Assembly: GCA_947498155.1 (NCBI GenBank)
Contig: CANMJD010000005.1
Location: 124,001 to 188,000 of the forward strand
Direction: 5' to 3'
Length of the DNA stretch: 64,000 nt
Origin: an uncultured Pseudoruegeria sp.
GTDB lineage: Bacteria; Pseudomonadota; Alphaproteobacteria; Rhodobacterales; Rhodobacteraceae
Numbering within the stretch: position 1 is the first letter of the stretch; every line of letters starts with the position of its first letter. Made by a program: the position numbers and the translations under genes. Below are positions 8,997 to 16,791 of the stretch, in pieces. The notes beneath the pieces were generated by a model. It saw only the letters and a program-made list of their open reading frames with translations. It was not told the DNA's origin and made no database searches.

Positions 8997-9617
8997 TTAG
9001 TATTCCACCCCGATCTGGGCTTTGACGCCGGACCGGAACGGATGTTTGACAAGCTCCATCTCTGTCACCAGATCGGCAATTTCAATTAAATCATCTTTGG
9101 CATTGCGACCGGTCAGCACAACATGGGTCATTTCGGGTTTTTCTTCGACGAGAAAACTCACCACATCATTCACATCGATATAATCGTAGCGCAGGGCGAT
9201 GTTGATCTCATCCAGCAAAACCATGGTGTTGGATGGGTCGCGGATCAGCTCTTTGGCTTTTTCCCACGCCGCCGCCGCCATTTCGATGTCGCGGCTTTTG
9301 TCCTGCGTTTCCCAGGTAAACCCCTCGCCCATGGTATGGAATTCACAGATATCGCTGAATTTATCCAGAATCAGGTTGCGCTCGCCACAGTCCATGCCGC
9401 CTTTGATGAACTGCACAACGGCGCATTTCATATCATGGGCAATGCAGCGGAAGATCATCCCGAAAGCCGCAGAGCTTTTACCCTTGCCCTTGCCGGTGTG
9501 GATGATGATCAGACCCTTTTTGTCGGTCTTGGTCGCCATGATCTTATCGCGGGCGGCCTTTTTCTTTGCCATTTTCATGGCGTGGCGTTCAAGGTCTTCT
9601 GGTTTGGCGTCGGTCAT
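8997..9617 (-). CDS. cobO: cob(I)yrinic acid a,c-diamide adenosyltransferase
   Basis: CobO (CobA/BtuR type) transfers the adenosyl group of ATP to cob(I)yrinic acid a,c-diamide or cobinamide. The 206-residue protein has the unusual P-loop HTGKGKGKSSAAFGM, then GGMDCGERN, GEGFTWETQD and VLLDEINIALRYDY, all CobO signatures; a lysine-rich N-terminal tail is usual. The ATG at 9617 overlaps the cobN stop as ATGA. It is the last gene of the riboswitch-led operon. No gene follows on this strand for about 150 bases. Confidence 0.96.
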   Translation of the reverse strand: MTDAKPEDLERHAMKMAKKKAARDKIMATKTDKKGLIIIHTGKGKGKSSAAFGMIFRCIAHDMKCAVVQFIKGGMDCGERNLILDKFSDICEFHTMGEGFTWETQDKSRDIEMAAAAWEKAKELIRDPSNTMVLLDEINIALRYDYIDVNDVVSFLVEEKPEMTHVVLTGRNAKDDLIEIADLVTEMELVKHPFRSGVKAQIGVEY

Positions 9618-12600
9618 CGGGTATCCTGTCTTTGGGGCGCGGTTGTTTTGTTTTTTGTCGGAGCCGCAAGGCGTTCTAGCAGGGCGCGGGCCGAATTGGA
9701 GCGCGGCGCCCACAACCCGCGATCAATTGCTTCCTGCAGGCGCTCGGCCATTTCTTGCAGGGCGGGCGCGTTGTGCGTAGCGATAAATTCTCTGGTGTCA
9801 TCGTCTTCTAAAAACGCGCTATGCACCAGATCAAAATGATGGCTGCGCACCGCACCGGTGGTGGCGGCAAAGGCGAACAGGTAGTCCAGCGTCGCCGCCA
9901 TTTCAAAAGCACCTTTGTAGCCGTGGCGTTTTACCCCGTCGATCCACTTCGGATTGACCACGCGGGAACGCACCACGCGACCAATTTCATCTTCCAGCGT
10001 GCGGATCAGGGGGCGCTCGGGGCGCGAATGATCGTTGTGATAGATCGGGCGATCTTGTCCCTGAAGGGTCGAAACGGCCGCCGCCGCCCCGCCTTCAAAT
10101 TGGTAATAATCATCCGAATCCAGCAGATCATGTTCGCGATTGTCTTGGTTCTGCACGATCGCTTCTGTCTGGCGCAAGCGGGTGGAAAAAGCCCCTTTGG
10201 CTTTGAGCCCCTCAGCGCCCTTGCCATAGGCATAGCTGCCCCATTCCAGATAGGCTTCGGCCAGATCGGCCTTATCTGCCCAGAGCCTTTCGTCAATCAT
10301 CGCCTGCAGTCCCGCCCCGTAAGCGCCGGGTTTGGAGCCAAAGACCCGAAAGGCTCCCGCGTCGCCTTCGTCCCGAGCCCGTGCGGCGGCAGGGTTCAGA
10401 TCATTCGGTTCTTCTAGCGCCATGACTGCGCGCGCAGCACTATCGACAAGCGCGATCAACTGCGGAAAGGCGTCGCGGAAAAAACCGGAAACCCGCAGGG
10501 TGACATCGACACGCGGACGGCCCAGCACTGATTGCGGCAGCACTTCAAATCCGGTGACACGGCGATTGGCCGAATCCCATGTCGGTTTGACCCCCATGAG
10601 CGCCAGACATTGGGCAATGTCATCGCCGCCGGTGCGCATATTGGCGGTGCCCCACGCGGTTAGCAGCATCGTGCGCGGCCAGTCGCCATGGGTTTGCAGA
10701 TGAGTTTCGATTAACAGGTTGGCCGATTTCCAGCCCAGTTTCCACGCCGTCGGCGTTGGCACGGCACGACTGTCGACGCTGTAGAAGTTTCGCCCTGTGG
10801 GCAGCACATCCAACCGACCCCGCGTCGGCGCACCTGATGGGGCAGGTGGGACAAAACGCCCGTTCAGAGCGGTCATCAAACCGCTCCCTTCATCGGGGCC
10901 GCAATCGGCAACAATCTGGGCAACCGAACTCTTGGCATAGGCTAGCACCTCGGCACTTTTGGGGCCGGGGGCGTCGTCGGTTCCAGACAGTAAAGCCTCT
11001 GCCAAAAGCTCCAGCCGTTCGATGGTGTCGCCGGTGCTGCGCCAGCCATCACTGGTCAGGTTTTGCAAGGTTTCCGGTTTCGGCCCAGACCAAGGAGTCG
11101 CCATCTCTGCGCTAAGCGGATCAAAATCCAGTGCCAGATCATCGGCCAATGCGCGGATCAAAGAGGCATCCTGCCCCTGTCCATCCCCACGCGGCACCCG
11201 TACCAGCGCTTGCGTCAGATCGCGCGCGAGGCGGCCTTCCGGCGCTTGGCCGAAGATATGCAACCCGTCGCGGATTTGCGCTTCTTTCAATTCACAAAGA
11301 TAGGCGTCGAGCTTGGCCAGATCGCTATCCTCATCGGTGCCGGACATGCCGACATCGGCATCCAGCCCTGTCGCGCTTGTCATCGACAGGATTTCGCGGC
11401 GCAGATGGCTGATACGGCGCGGATCGACTCCGGCGGCCTCATAGTATTCATCAACCAGCGCCTCCAGATCCTTGAGTGGGCCATAGGTCTCGGCTCGGGT
11501 CAAAGGGGGGGTCAGGTGATCGATGATGACCGCTTGCGCACGGCGTTTGGCTTGTGTGCCTTCGCCCGGATCATTGACGATGAAGGGATAGACATGGGGC
11601 ATCGGGCCAAGCACGGCTTCGGGCAGGCAGTCGGCAGAAAGCGCCAGCGCTTTGCCGGGCAGCCATTCCAGATTGCCGTGTTTGCCCATATGTACGATGG
11701 CATGGGCGCCAAAGCTGTGACGTAGCCAGAAATAGAAGGCCAGATAGTTATGTGGCGGGATCAGGTCCGGCGAATGATAGCTGTCCTGCGGATCAATATG
11801 ATAGCCTCGCGCCGGTTGTAGGCCCACCACGGCATTGCCATAACGTTTGATCGAGAGGGCAAAATGTCCTTGCGGGGACTGGGATGCCTTCGGCGAGGAT
11901 ATTTGAGGAACAAAGTAGGGATCATCTTCCGGTTTGCCCCAGCGGGACTCAATCTGGTTGCGCAGCTCCCACGATAATGTGTCATAGGCGGCGCGGTAAT
12001 CGGTAAGCCCGAGCTGTTCGCCTCCCTCGCGCTCAAAGCGGTCGGTGAGCCAGTTGGTTGGCCCCGCCATCAACGCCTGCATCAGCGCATCTGAATCGGC
12101 AGGCGGCTTGTCGATCTGATCGCCCGCAGCGCTGAGCAGGTTCAGTGCGTGCACGGTGGAGGCGGGTGTGTCCAACCCGACGCCATTGGCAAGGCGTCCG
12201 TCTTTATTCGGGTAGTTGGCAAGGATCAGCGCGGTCTTGCGATCCTTTGGGGTGGTGTTGCGCAGGCGCGCCCAATTGGCGGCGAGATCGGCGACAAATT
12301 CAACCCGATCCCCGCGGGCCTTATAGGTGGCGATAGGGCACTGGGTCGCGTCGTCAAAAAATGCCTCTCCCTTGAAAGAGATCGCGCGGGACAGGATGCG
12401 GCCGTCGACCTCGGGCAAGGCGACATTCATCGCGATGTCGCGGCCCGACAGGCCGTTCAGACCAGACTCCCACGCTGACTCATTGCTGGCCGACAGCACA
12501 ACTTGGAAGATTGGCGATTGATTGGCCGAGGGCAGAGTTAGCGGGTTTTGCGGGCTGTTGGTATCGTCCTGATGCGGAGAGCCGACGGCAAAGGAGGTAG

Positions 12601-13390
12601 CATTCAAAATGACCTGCGGGGTGGTTTGGGCAAAGAGCGAATCCAGGGTGGCGACCGATACCGGATCTTTGAGCGAGGCCACAAAGATTGGCAACGGGTT
12701 CAGCCCGCGCCGGAGGAGGGATTTCACCAGCCGGTTGACCGGATTCAGACCGGCGCCCTGCACCAAAGCGCGATAAAACAGGATCGGTACGGTAGGGGCG
12801 TCTGCTGTCCAATGTGCCTGCACGGCTGAAAGATCAGTGATGCCGTCGCCGGGCCAGTAGACGCCGCATTTTAGCAAAGGGGCTGCGGGGGTGGGTCCTT
12901 CGTGCTTGTTTAGCATCGCCCTGGCGTAACGTAGCAGATTGCTGGCGTTCACCGGCCCGCCTTCGATCAGATAGGCCCAGAGCGCATCGTAATCTTCGGC
13001 TGGGACCGTCGACAATTCGCGCAGGGTTGCATCGGGTTTGTCATCGCCAGGTAGGGCGGCAAAGGGTACGCCGGCTTCGGCCAATCGCGCTGCATATTGT
13101 TCAAAGCCGTATTTCCAATAGGCCGCACCGCCCAGCACGCGGGCAATGACAAATTTGGATCGGGTGGCGCAATTGTCCAAATGCAGGTCCACCGACATCG
13201 GGTGTTGCAGGTGCATCATATTGGCCAGCCGCAATTCCGGCGGCGCCTGCATCTCTGAGCGGGCCTGTGAAAGTGCTGCCAATTCGGTGTCGGCTGCCGA
13301 GATAAAGACGATATCGGCGGGGGTCTGGCCCAGATCAACCGGCTCGTTGCCATCATCGATGGATCCTGGGGTGGCGGCGAGAAGATGCAT
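9614..13390 (-). CDS. cobN: aerobic cobaltochelatase subunit CobN
   Basis: CobN is the large subunit of the ATP-dependent cobaltochelatase (CobNST) that inserts cobalt into hydrogenobyrinic acid a,c-diamide in aerobic B12 synthesis. At 1258 residues it has the usual size. Recognisable landmarks include QPARGYHIDPQDSYHSPDL, SFGAHAIVHMGKHGNLEWLPGK and, near the C terminus, ARVVNPKW-like and GYKGAFEMAATLDYLFAF segments shared with BchH. Residues 491-502 (PYFVPQISSPKA) are encoded by a copy of the dispersed repeat, an apparent in-frame insertion. The gene is separated from the upstream GNAT gene by 69 bases and overlaps cobO by ATGA. CobS and CobT are not in the window. Confidence 0.96.
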   Translation of the reverse strand: MHLLAATPGSIDDGNEPVDLGQTPADIVFISAADTELAALSQARSEMQAPPELRLANMMHLQHPMSVDLHLDNCATRSKFVIARVLGGAAYWKYGFEQYAARLAEAGVPFAALPGDDKPDATLRELSTVPAEDYDALWAYLIEGGPVNASNLLRYARAMLNKHEGPTPAAPLLKCGVYWPGDGITDLSAVQAHWTADAPTVPILFYRALVQGAGLNPVNRLVKSLLRRGLNPLPIFVASLKDPVSVATLDSLFAQTTPQVILNATSFAVGSPHQDDTNSPQNPLTLPSANQSPIFQVVLSASNESAWESGLNGLSGRDIAMNVALPEVDGRILSRAISFKGEAFFDDATQCPIATYKARGDRVEFVADLAANWARLRNTTPKDRKTALILANYPNKDGRLANGVGLDTPASTVHALNLLSAAGDQIDKPPADSDALMQALMAGPTNWLTDRFEREGGEQLGLTDYRAAYDTLSWELRNQIESRWGKPEDDPYFVPQISSPKASQSPQGHFALSIKRYGNAVVGLQPARGYHIDPQDSYHSPDLIPPHNYLAFYFWLRHSFGAHAIVHMGKHGNLEWLPGKALALSADCLPEAVLGPMPHVYPFIVNDPGEGTQAKRRAQAVIIDHLTPPLTRAETYGPLKDLEALVDEYYEAAGVDPRRISHLRREILSMTSATGLDADVGMSGTDEDSDLAKLDAYLCELKEAQIRDGLHIFGQAPEGRLARDLTQALVRVPRGDGQGQDASLIRALADDLALDFDPLSAEMATPWSGPKPETLQNLTSDGWRSTGDTIERLELLAEALLSGTDDAPGPKSAEVLAYAKSSVAQIVADCGPDEGSGLMTALNGRFVPPAPSGAPTRGRLDVLPTGRNFYSVDSRAVPTPTAWKLGWKSANLLIETHLQTHGDWPRTMLLTAWGTANMRTGGDDIAQCLALMGVKPTWDSANRRVTGFEVLPQSVLGRPRVDVTLRVSGFFRDAFPQLIALVDSAARAVMALEEPNDLNPAAARARDEGDAGAFRVFGSKPGAYGAGLQAMIDERLWADKADLAEAYLEWGSYAYGKGAEGLKAKGAFSTRLRQTEAIVQNQDNREHDLLDSDDYYQFEGGAAAAVSTLQGQDRPIYHNDHSRPERPLIRTLEDEIGRVVRSRVVNPKWIDGVKRHGYKGAFEMAATLDYLFAFAATTGAVRSHHFDLVHSAFLEDDDTREFIATHNAPALQEMAERLQEAIDRGLWAPRSNSARALLERLAAPTKNKTTAPQRQDTR
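11886..11920 (+). repeat. dispersed repeat copy inside cobN coding sequence
   Basis: Read on the plus strand, the segment runs GCCTTCGGCGAGGATATTTG then AGGAACAAAGTAGGG. It matches the intergenic copy downstream of trpB (55073-55108, opposite strand) over about 35 bases with a few differences. Here it is read through in frame on the minus strand and encodes cobN residues 491-502. Confidence 0.75.
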
Positions 13391-13459
13391 GAAACGGGGC
13401 GCTTTCGCTGAACGGCCGCAGGCGAAGCCTTTGGCGGCGGATTGAAGAGGCAGGCAGGC

Positions 13460-13918
13460 TTAGTCTAGGGGCTTTTCCATGAACAGGCTGGCGGGATGTT
13501 CCGGATAGTCGCCGAAGGGGCCGCGTGCCTGATAGCCGAGGGCCGTATAGAGCGCGACAGCGGCGGCGAGTTTGTCACCGGTTTCCAGTCGCATGACAGT
13601 ATGGCCCAAGCTTTGGGCTTGCGCCTCTGCAGCGGCCATGAGGGCGCGGGCTGTCCCCAGACCCCGCCCGCTTTGAGGCACATACAGGCGTTTGATTTCG
13701 CCATAGGTGCCGTAATCACAAAGGGCAACACAGCCCGTCGGGGCTTGATCCTCCCGGCGCGCCACAAAAAAGGAAATCTTCGGTGAGTCCAGTTCTGCTG
13801 CGGTGAAGGTAAAGCAATCCTCGGGCGGGTAGACCGCACGCAGGGCAGCCTCTGATCCGTCGATCAGAGACCGCGCCTCCGTGCTTAAGGGGCTTTCGAT
13901 GGCGATCTGCAGCTTCAT
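13460..13918 (-). CDS. GNAT-family N-acetyltransferase within the cobalamin operon
   Basis: A 152-residue acetyltransferase with the GNAT acetyl-CoA loop QSGRGLGTARALM (R/Q-x-x-G-x-G/A) after the strand EIKRLYVP and the C-terminal VALYTALGYQ segment. It would acetylate a small molecule or protein amine; the substrate cannot be read. The ATG at 13918 overlaps the cobW stop as ATGA, so it is translated with cobW and transcribed under the B12 riboswitch. It sits between cobW and cobN, an unusual place for a GNAT enzyme, which suggests a cobalamin- or metal-related substrate or simple hitch-hiking. Confidence 0.85.
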   Translation of the reverse strand: MKLQIAIESPLSTEARSLIDGSEAALRAVYPPEDCFTFTAAELDSPKISFFVARREDQAPTGCVALCDYGTYGEIKRLYVPQSGRGLGTARALMAAAEAQAQSLGHTVMRLETGDKLAAAVALYTALGYQARGPFGDYPEHPASLFMEKPLD

Positions 13919-14997
13919 GCGGCCAAGGCGTTGTGGATTGCGATCCGGTCCAGACCGGTCTGACCGATAACAACCAGCCGTGTTTCGCGGGGTTCATCCG
14001 CTGCAATCGGGCGATCGAAATAAGTATCCACGCGCGGGCCTACCGCCTGCAAGGTCAGACGCATCGGTTTGCCCGAAACAGCGGCAAAGCCTTTCAGTCG
14101 CAGGATGTCATGGGCGCTGATCACAGCGGCAACCTTATCGGCAAAGACCTTGGGGTCGGCGATTTCGGGCAAGGTCACAATGAAGCTTTCGAAATCGTCG
14201 TGATCGTGGTCATGATGATGGTGATGATCCTCGCCGTGGTCGTCTGCCTCATCATCATCATGGTGGTGGTGATGATGGTGGATTTCGTGACGGGCGGACA
14301 GATCATCTTCGGCCCCGATCCCCTGTCCGAGCAGCACATCCACGGGCAGGGCACCCATCGATGATGTGACGACCTGCACCCCGCTGCGGCTTTCGCCCTT
14401 AAGCTTGCTGACCAGCGCGTCGACCTCTTGGCTGCTTAGCAGGTCGGATTTATTCACCACGATCATGTCGGCGCATGCGATCTGGTCTTCGAACAATTCC
14501 GACAGAGGCGTTTCGTGGTCAAGGTTTTCGTCCAGTTTCCGCTGGGCATCGACGGCGGCTATATTATGAGCGAACCGGCCCTCGGTGACGGCCTTTCCGT
14601 CAACCACGGTGACAACTCCGTCAACGGTGACTTTGGTGCTGATTTCCGGCCAATTAAAGGCGCGCACTAGCGGTTGCGGCAGGGCCAGACCGGAGGTTTC
14701 GATCACGATGTGATCCGGCGCGTTTTCACGGCTCAGAAGTTTTTCCATCGTTGGGATAAAGTCATCGGCCACGGTGCAGCAGATACAGCCGTTGGACAGC
14801 TCCATGATATCGTCTTCGGTGCAGGTTTCATCCCCGCACCCCTTGAGAATATCGCCATCGACACCAAGATCGCCAAATTCATTGATGATCAGGGCAATGC
14901 GTTTGCCTTCGGCGTTTTGCAACATGTGGCGGATAAGTGTGGTTTTACCAGCGCCGAGAAAACCGGTGACAACCGTGGCGGGGATTTTGGATTGCAT
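13915..14997 (-). CDS. cobW: CobW-type G3E GTPase metallochaperone
   Basis: CobW is a G3E-family GTPase thought to deliver cobalt to the CobNST chelatase. The 360-residue protein has the P-loop GFLGAGKTTL, the metal-binding CxCC motif in NGCICCTVADDF, ETSGLALP, the NKSD guanine-specificity motif, and the C-terminal CobW domain. Between the two domains lies a histidine- and aspartate-rich stretch (about residues 235-265, including seven consecutive His), a likely metal reservoir. The ATG at 14997 has AGGAG 7 bases upstream; an in-frame upstream extension has no family similarity. It lies downstream of the CbiM-type gene and overlaps the GNAT gene. Confidence 0.95.
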   Translation of the reverse strand: MQSKIPATVVTGFLGAGKTTLIRHMLQNAEGKRIALIINEFGDLGVDGDILKGCGDETCTEDDIMELSNGCICCTVADDFIPTMEKLLSRENAPDHIVIETSGLALPQPLVRAFNWPEISTKVTVDGVVTVVDGKAVTEGRFAHNIAAVDAQRKLDENLDHETPLSELFEDQIACADMIVVNKSDLLSSQEVDALVSKLKGESRSGVQVVTSSMGALPVDVLLGQGIGAEDDLSARHEIHHHHHHHDDDEADDHGEDHHHHHDHDHDDFESFIVTLPEIADPKVFADKVAAVISAHDILRLKGFAAVSGKPMRLTLQAVGPRVDTYFDRPIAADEPRETRLVVIGQTGLDRIAIHNALAA

Positions 14998-15036
14998 GAG
15001 GCGCTCCTGCGCATAGAGGAAGGGCTGACGTAGAAA

Positions 15037-15076
15037 CGCCGGGGTGGTGGCCCCGGCGATACGGGATTTTTCCCGT
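15037..15076 (-). terminator. paired hairpins between cbiM and cobW
   Basis: The 121-base gap holds two perfect hairpins: ACGGGA-tttt-TCCCGT (15061-15076) and CGCCGGGG-tggtgg-CCCCGGCG (15037-15058). On the transcribed minus strand the larger stem is followed only by GTTTCT, so a partial terminator or RNA-processing stem that lowers expression of the distal genes is more likely than a full stop. Confidence 0.45.
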
Positions 15077-15118
15077 TTTATGCACCAATGGCCCATTGAG
15101 GCCATCAGAGGCCGTCGA

Positions 15119-15796
15119 TTAGGCTTCGTTATACAGGCGGGGTGTCACAAGGCCGGTTGCGGACAGGCCGCGCATGGCTTTGGCACCGGCCAGAACGCCG
15201 AGGTCAACAATTGGCTCGATCAGCACGACCAGCATATAGGCGCCGCCAAAGGCCAGAACCGAAGAGACGTTTTCAGCGCCGAACCCCTGACCGTACACAG
15301 CCCAGAAAGCCACCCAGGCAACGACACCACCTTGGTAGGTCGTGGAAAGCGCCAGCGCTTGCGAATACTTCAGATCAACATAGGCGGTGTTGGGCGCGAT
15401 GATGCGGTTAGCCAGCACTTGCAGAGCAAAGAGCGGCACCAGCAGTGTTGTGACGTTGATGCCATATTGCGGCAGATCAAACGGTGCAAACAGCAGACCT
15501 TGAAGCAACAGACCCAGCGCCAGACCGATGGCGGCAGGGGCCGCCCCCAGGATCAGGAACAGGGTGGAGCCAAGAATGAAATGAACTTCGGAGACGCCAA
15601 CAGGGAAATGCGGCAGCAGCTGAAAGAAGGTGAAAACAGCGGCCGTAGCGGCAACGCTGCGGGTCGCAAGAGACGCAACGCCAGAGGTGCGCACGGTCTC
15701 AACCGCCAGTTTCAGGCCATAGGTCGCAGCGGCAGCGCCGGTTCCGTAGCTTAGCAGGATTTTTGCACCATCTACGATGCCGTGTTCGATATGCAT
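15119..15796 (-). CDS. CbiM-type cobalt transporter permease (ECF S component)
   Basis: A 225-residue membrane protein of the CbiM family, the substrate-capture permease of cobalt or nickel energy-coupling-factor transporters. It starts MHIEHGIVDGAK, with His2 as the conserved N-terminal metal ligand, and has about six hydrophobic helices. A histidine motif PHFPVGVSEVHFILG near residue 82 corresponds to the CbiM His cluster. No CbiQ, CbiN or CbiO gene adjoins it, so it may act alone or with remote partners. It is the first gene after the cobalamin riboswitch, with AGAGGAGAC just ahead of the ATG, which supports cobalt as the substrate. Confidence 0.85.
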   Translation of the reverse strand: MHIEHGIVDGAKILLSYGTGAAAATYGLKLAVETVRTSGVASLATRSVAATAAVFTFFQLLPHFPVGVSEVHFILGSTLFLILGAAPAAIGLALGLLLQGLLFAPFDLPQYGINVTTLLVPLFALQVLANRIIAPNTAYVDLKYSQALALSTTYQGGVVAWVAFWAVYGQGFGAENVSSVLAFGGAYMLVVLIEPIVDLGVLAGAKAMRGLSATGLVTPRLYNEA

Positions 15797-15839
15797 AGTC
15801 TGTCTCCTCTGCCGTCACACCCGACGGCGGTTATGTTAT

Positions 15840-15986
15840 GGTGCAGGCTGGTCTCCTGGCTCACGGGTCAAAGCGCCTTCGTCACCTTCCCGAAGCCGGG
15901 GCTTCAGTGGTTAATCGACGGGCGCTCACCGCTTACAGTCGCGGGGGCGGCTTTGGCATTAGGTCCCGGATTGGGTCACCTGCACC
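15840..15986 (-). ncRNA. cobalamin riboswitch
   Basis: Read on the minus strand the element is closed by a perfect P1 helix, GGTGCAGG (15979-15986) with CCTGCACC (15840-15847). Inside are the conserved blocks in order: CCCCCGCGACTGTAAGCGG (15929-15947), ACCACTGAAG (about 15902-15911), GGGAAGGTGACGAAGG (15876-15891) and the B12 box AGCCAGGAGACC (15850-15861). Downstream, a GCCGTC-acaccc-GACGGC hairpin (15811-15828) abuts the ribosome-binding site of the CbiM gene, suggesting control of translation initiation. High adenosylcobalamin should switch the CbiM-cobW-GNAT-cobN-cobO operon off. Confidence 0.96.
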
Positions 15987-16215
15987 AACATTCCCATTTC
16001 ATCTCAGAATGCTTTGCATCCTCTGAGAACCTGTTGACCCAGTTGTGGAGTTGATGGCCTGTCTGGTCAAGGCGGATTCCGCCGTTTTGAAGCGGATTCG
16101 CGCCCTGTTAGCGATAACCGGGGCCGCTGGAGTTTTTTCCCGATCTCGGCGGATATTCGGGCGGTCGCGCAAAAAGTCATTTGCCTATCGGGTAAAGCGC
16201 GGTATCACTTCGGCC
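15987..16215. other. intergenic region upstream of riboswitch, with nested inverted repeat
   Basis: This divergent gap should hold the promoter of the riboswitch-led operon and that of the GNAT gene at 16216. The clearest structure is a nested inverted repeat at 16002-16028: TCTCAGA and TCTGAGA arms enclosing ATGC-ttt-GCAT. It begins 16 bases upstream of the riboswitch 5 prime helix and could be part of the leader RNA or an operator. I could not place a convincing -35/-10 pair. Confidence 0.4.
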
Positions 16216-16653
16216 ATGACACTTGCACCTATACGCAAAGCGCACCCTGGTGACGCTCCCGCTCTGGTTGAGCTGTTTGTCGCAGCTTATGCAGATTATA
16301 TGAATGATATCAAAGACCTTCCGGATATGACCGAGGGCTGGCCCGAAGCCATTGCTGGTGGGGATGTCTGGGTTGTCGAAAATGACTCCCGTATTGATGG
16401 CTGCCTGTTGCTACAGGAAAGTGACGATCATTTGCGCATTGTTAATGTCGCCACCCGCCCCGAATGTCGTGGGCAAGGGATTGGCGGGCTGCTCATGCGA
16501 TTCGCCGAAGCCGAAGGCGCATTGCGGGGGGTGGAACAGATGGCGCTGTCGACCCATGTCAAAATGTCGGGCAATGTCGCGCTTTACGAACATCTGGGTT
16601 GGAGCGAGCTGCGCCGCACCGATACCAAAGTCCATATGACAAAGACGCTATAG
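16216..16653 (+). CDS. GNAT-family N-acetyltransferase
   Basis: A 145-residue GNAT protein starting MTLAPIRKAHPGD, with the first strand and helix typical of the fold and the acetyl-CoA loop RPECRGQGIGGLLM (R-G-Q-G-I-G-G). The C-terminal NVALYEHLGW motif closes the fold. The ATG at 16216 is chosen as it starts at the first family strand; the 57 codons of open frame before it are Arg-rich and look non-coding. It is monocistronic or leads towards smc, 138 bases downstream. Substrate unknown. Confidence 0.85.
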   Translation: MTLAPIRKAHPGDAPALVELFVAAYADYMNDIKDLPDMTEGWPEAIAGGDVWVVENDSRIDGCLLLQESDDHLRIVNVATRPECRGQGIGGLLMRFAEAEGALRGVEQMALSTHVKMSGNVALYEHLGWSELRRTDTKVHMTKTL

Positions 16654-16684
16654 ACCGAAAGACACCGGATAATCCGCAATATAT

Positions 16685-16722
16685 TGTGGATAACTTGCGC
16701 ATTTCCGCCACATCCTGTGGCG
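16685..16722. promoter_or_regulatory. DnaA-box-like site and palindrome upstream of smc
   Basis: TGTGGATAA at 16685-16693 is an exact match, on the reverse strand, to the consensus DnaA box TTATCCACA. Thirteen bases on lies a perfect palindrome CGCCACA-tcc-TGTGGCG (16706-16722). Both precede smc by about 70-105 bases and could be operators, but a single 9-mer match can occur by chance. Confidence 0.35.
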
Positions 16723-16791
16723 CGGGATTGACTCACTCCAAAATCCGCCAAACACTTCAGGGTCAATGGAATCAATCAGAGGCCCGCGTTT

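Noticed and set aside
14180-14290. CAT/CAC-rich simple repeat, possibly a microsatellite
   Set aside because: It is the coding sequence for the His/Asp-rich linker of CobW; the similar tract at 27665-27760 is the CbiX tail.
16045-16215. N-terminal extension of the GNAT gene to 16045
   Set aside because: The extra residues are Arg-rich without family similarity and overlap the riboswitch promoter region; the ATG at 16216 starts the fold.
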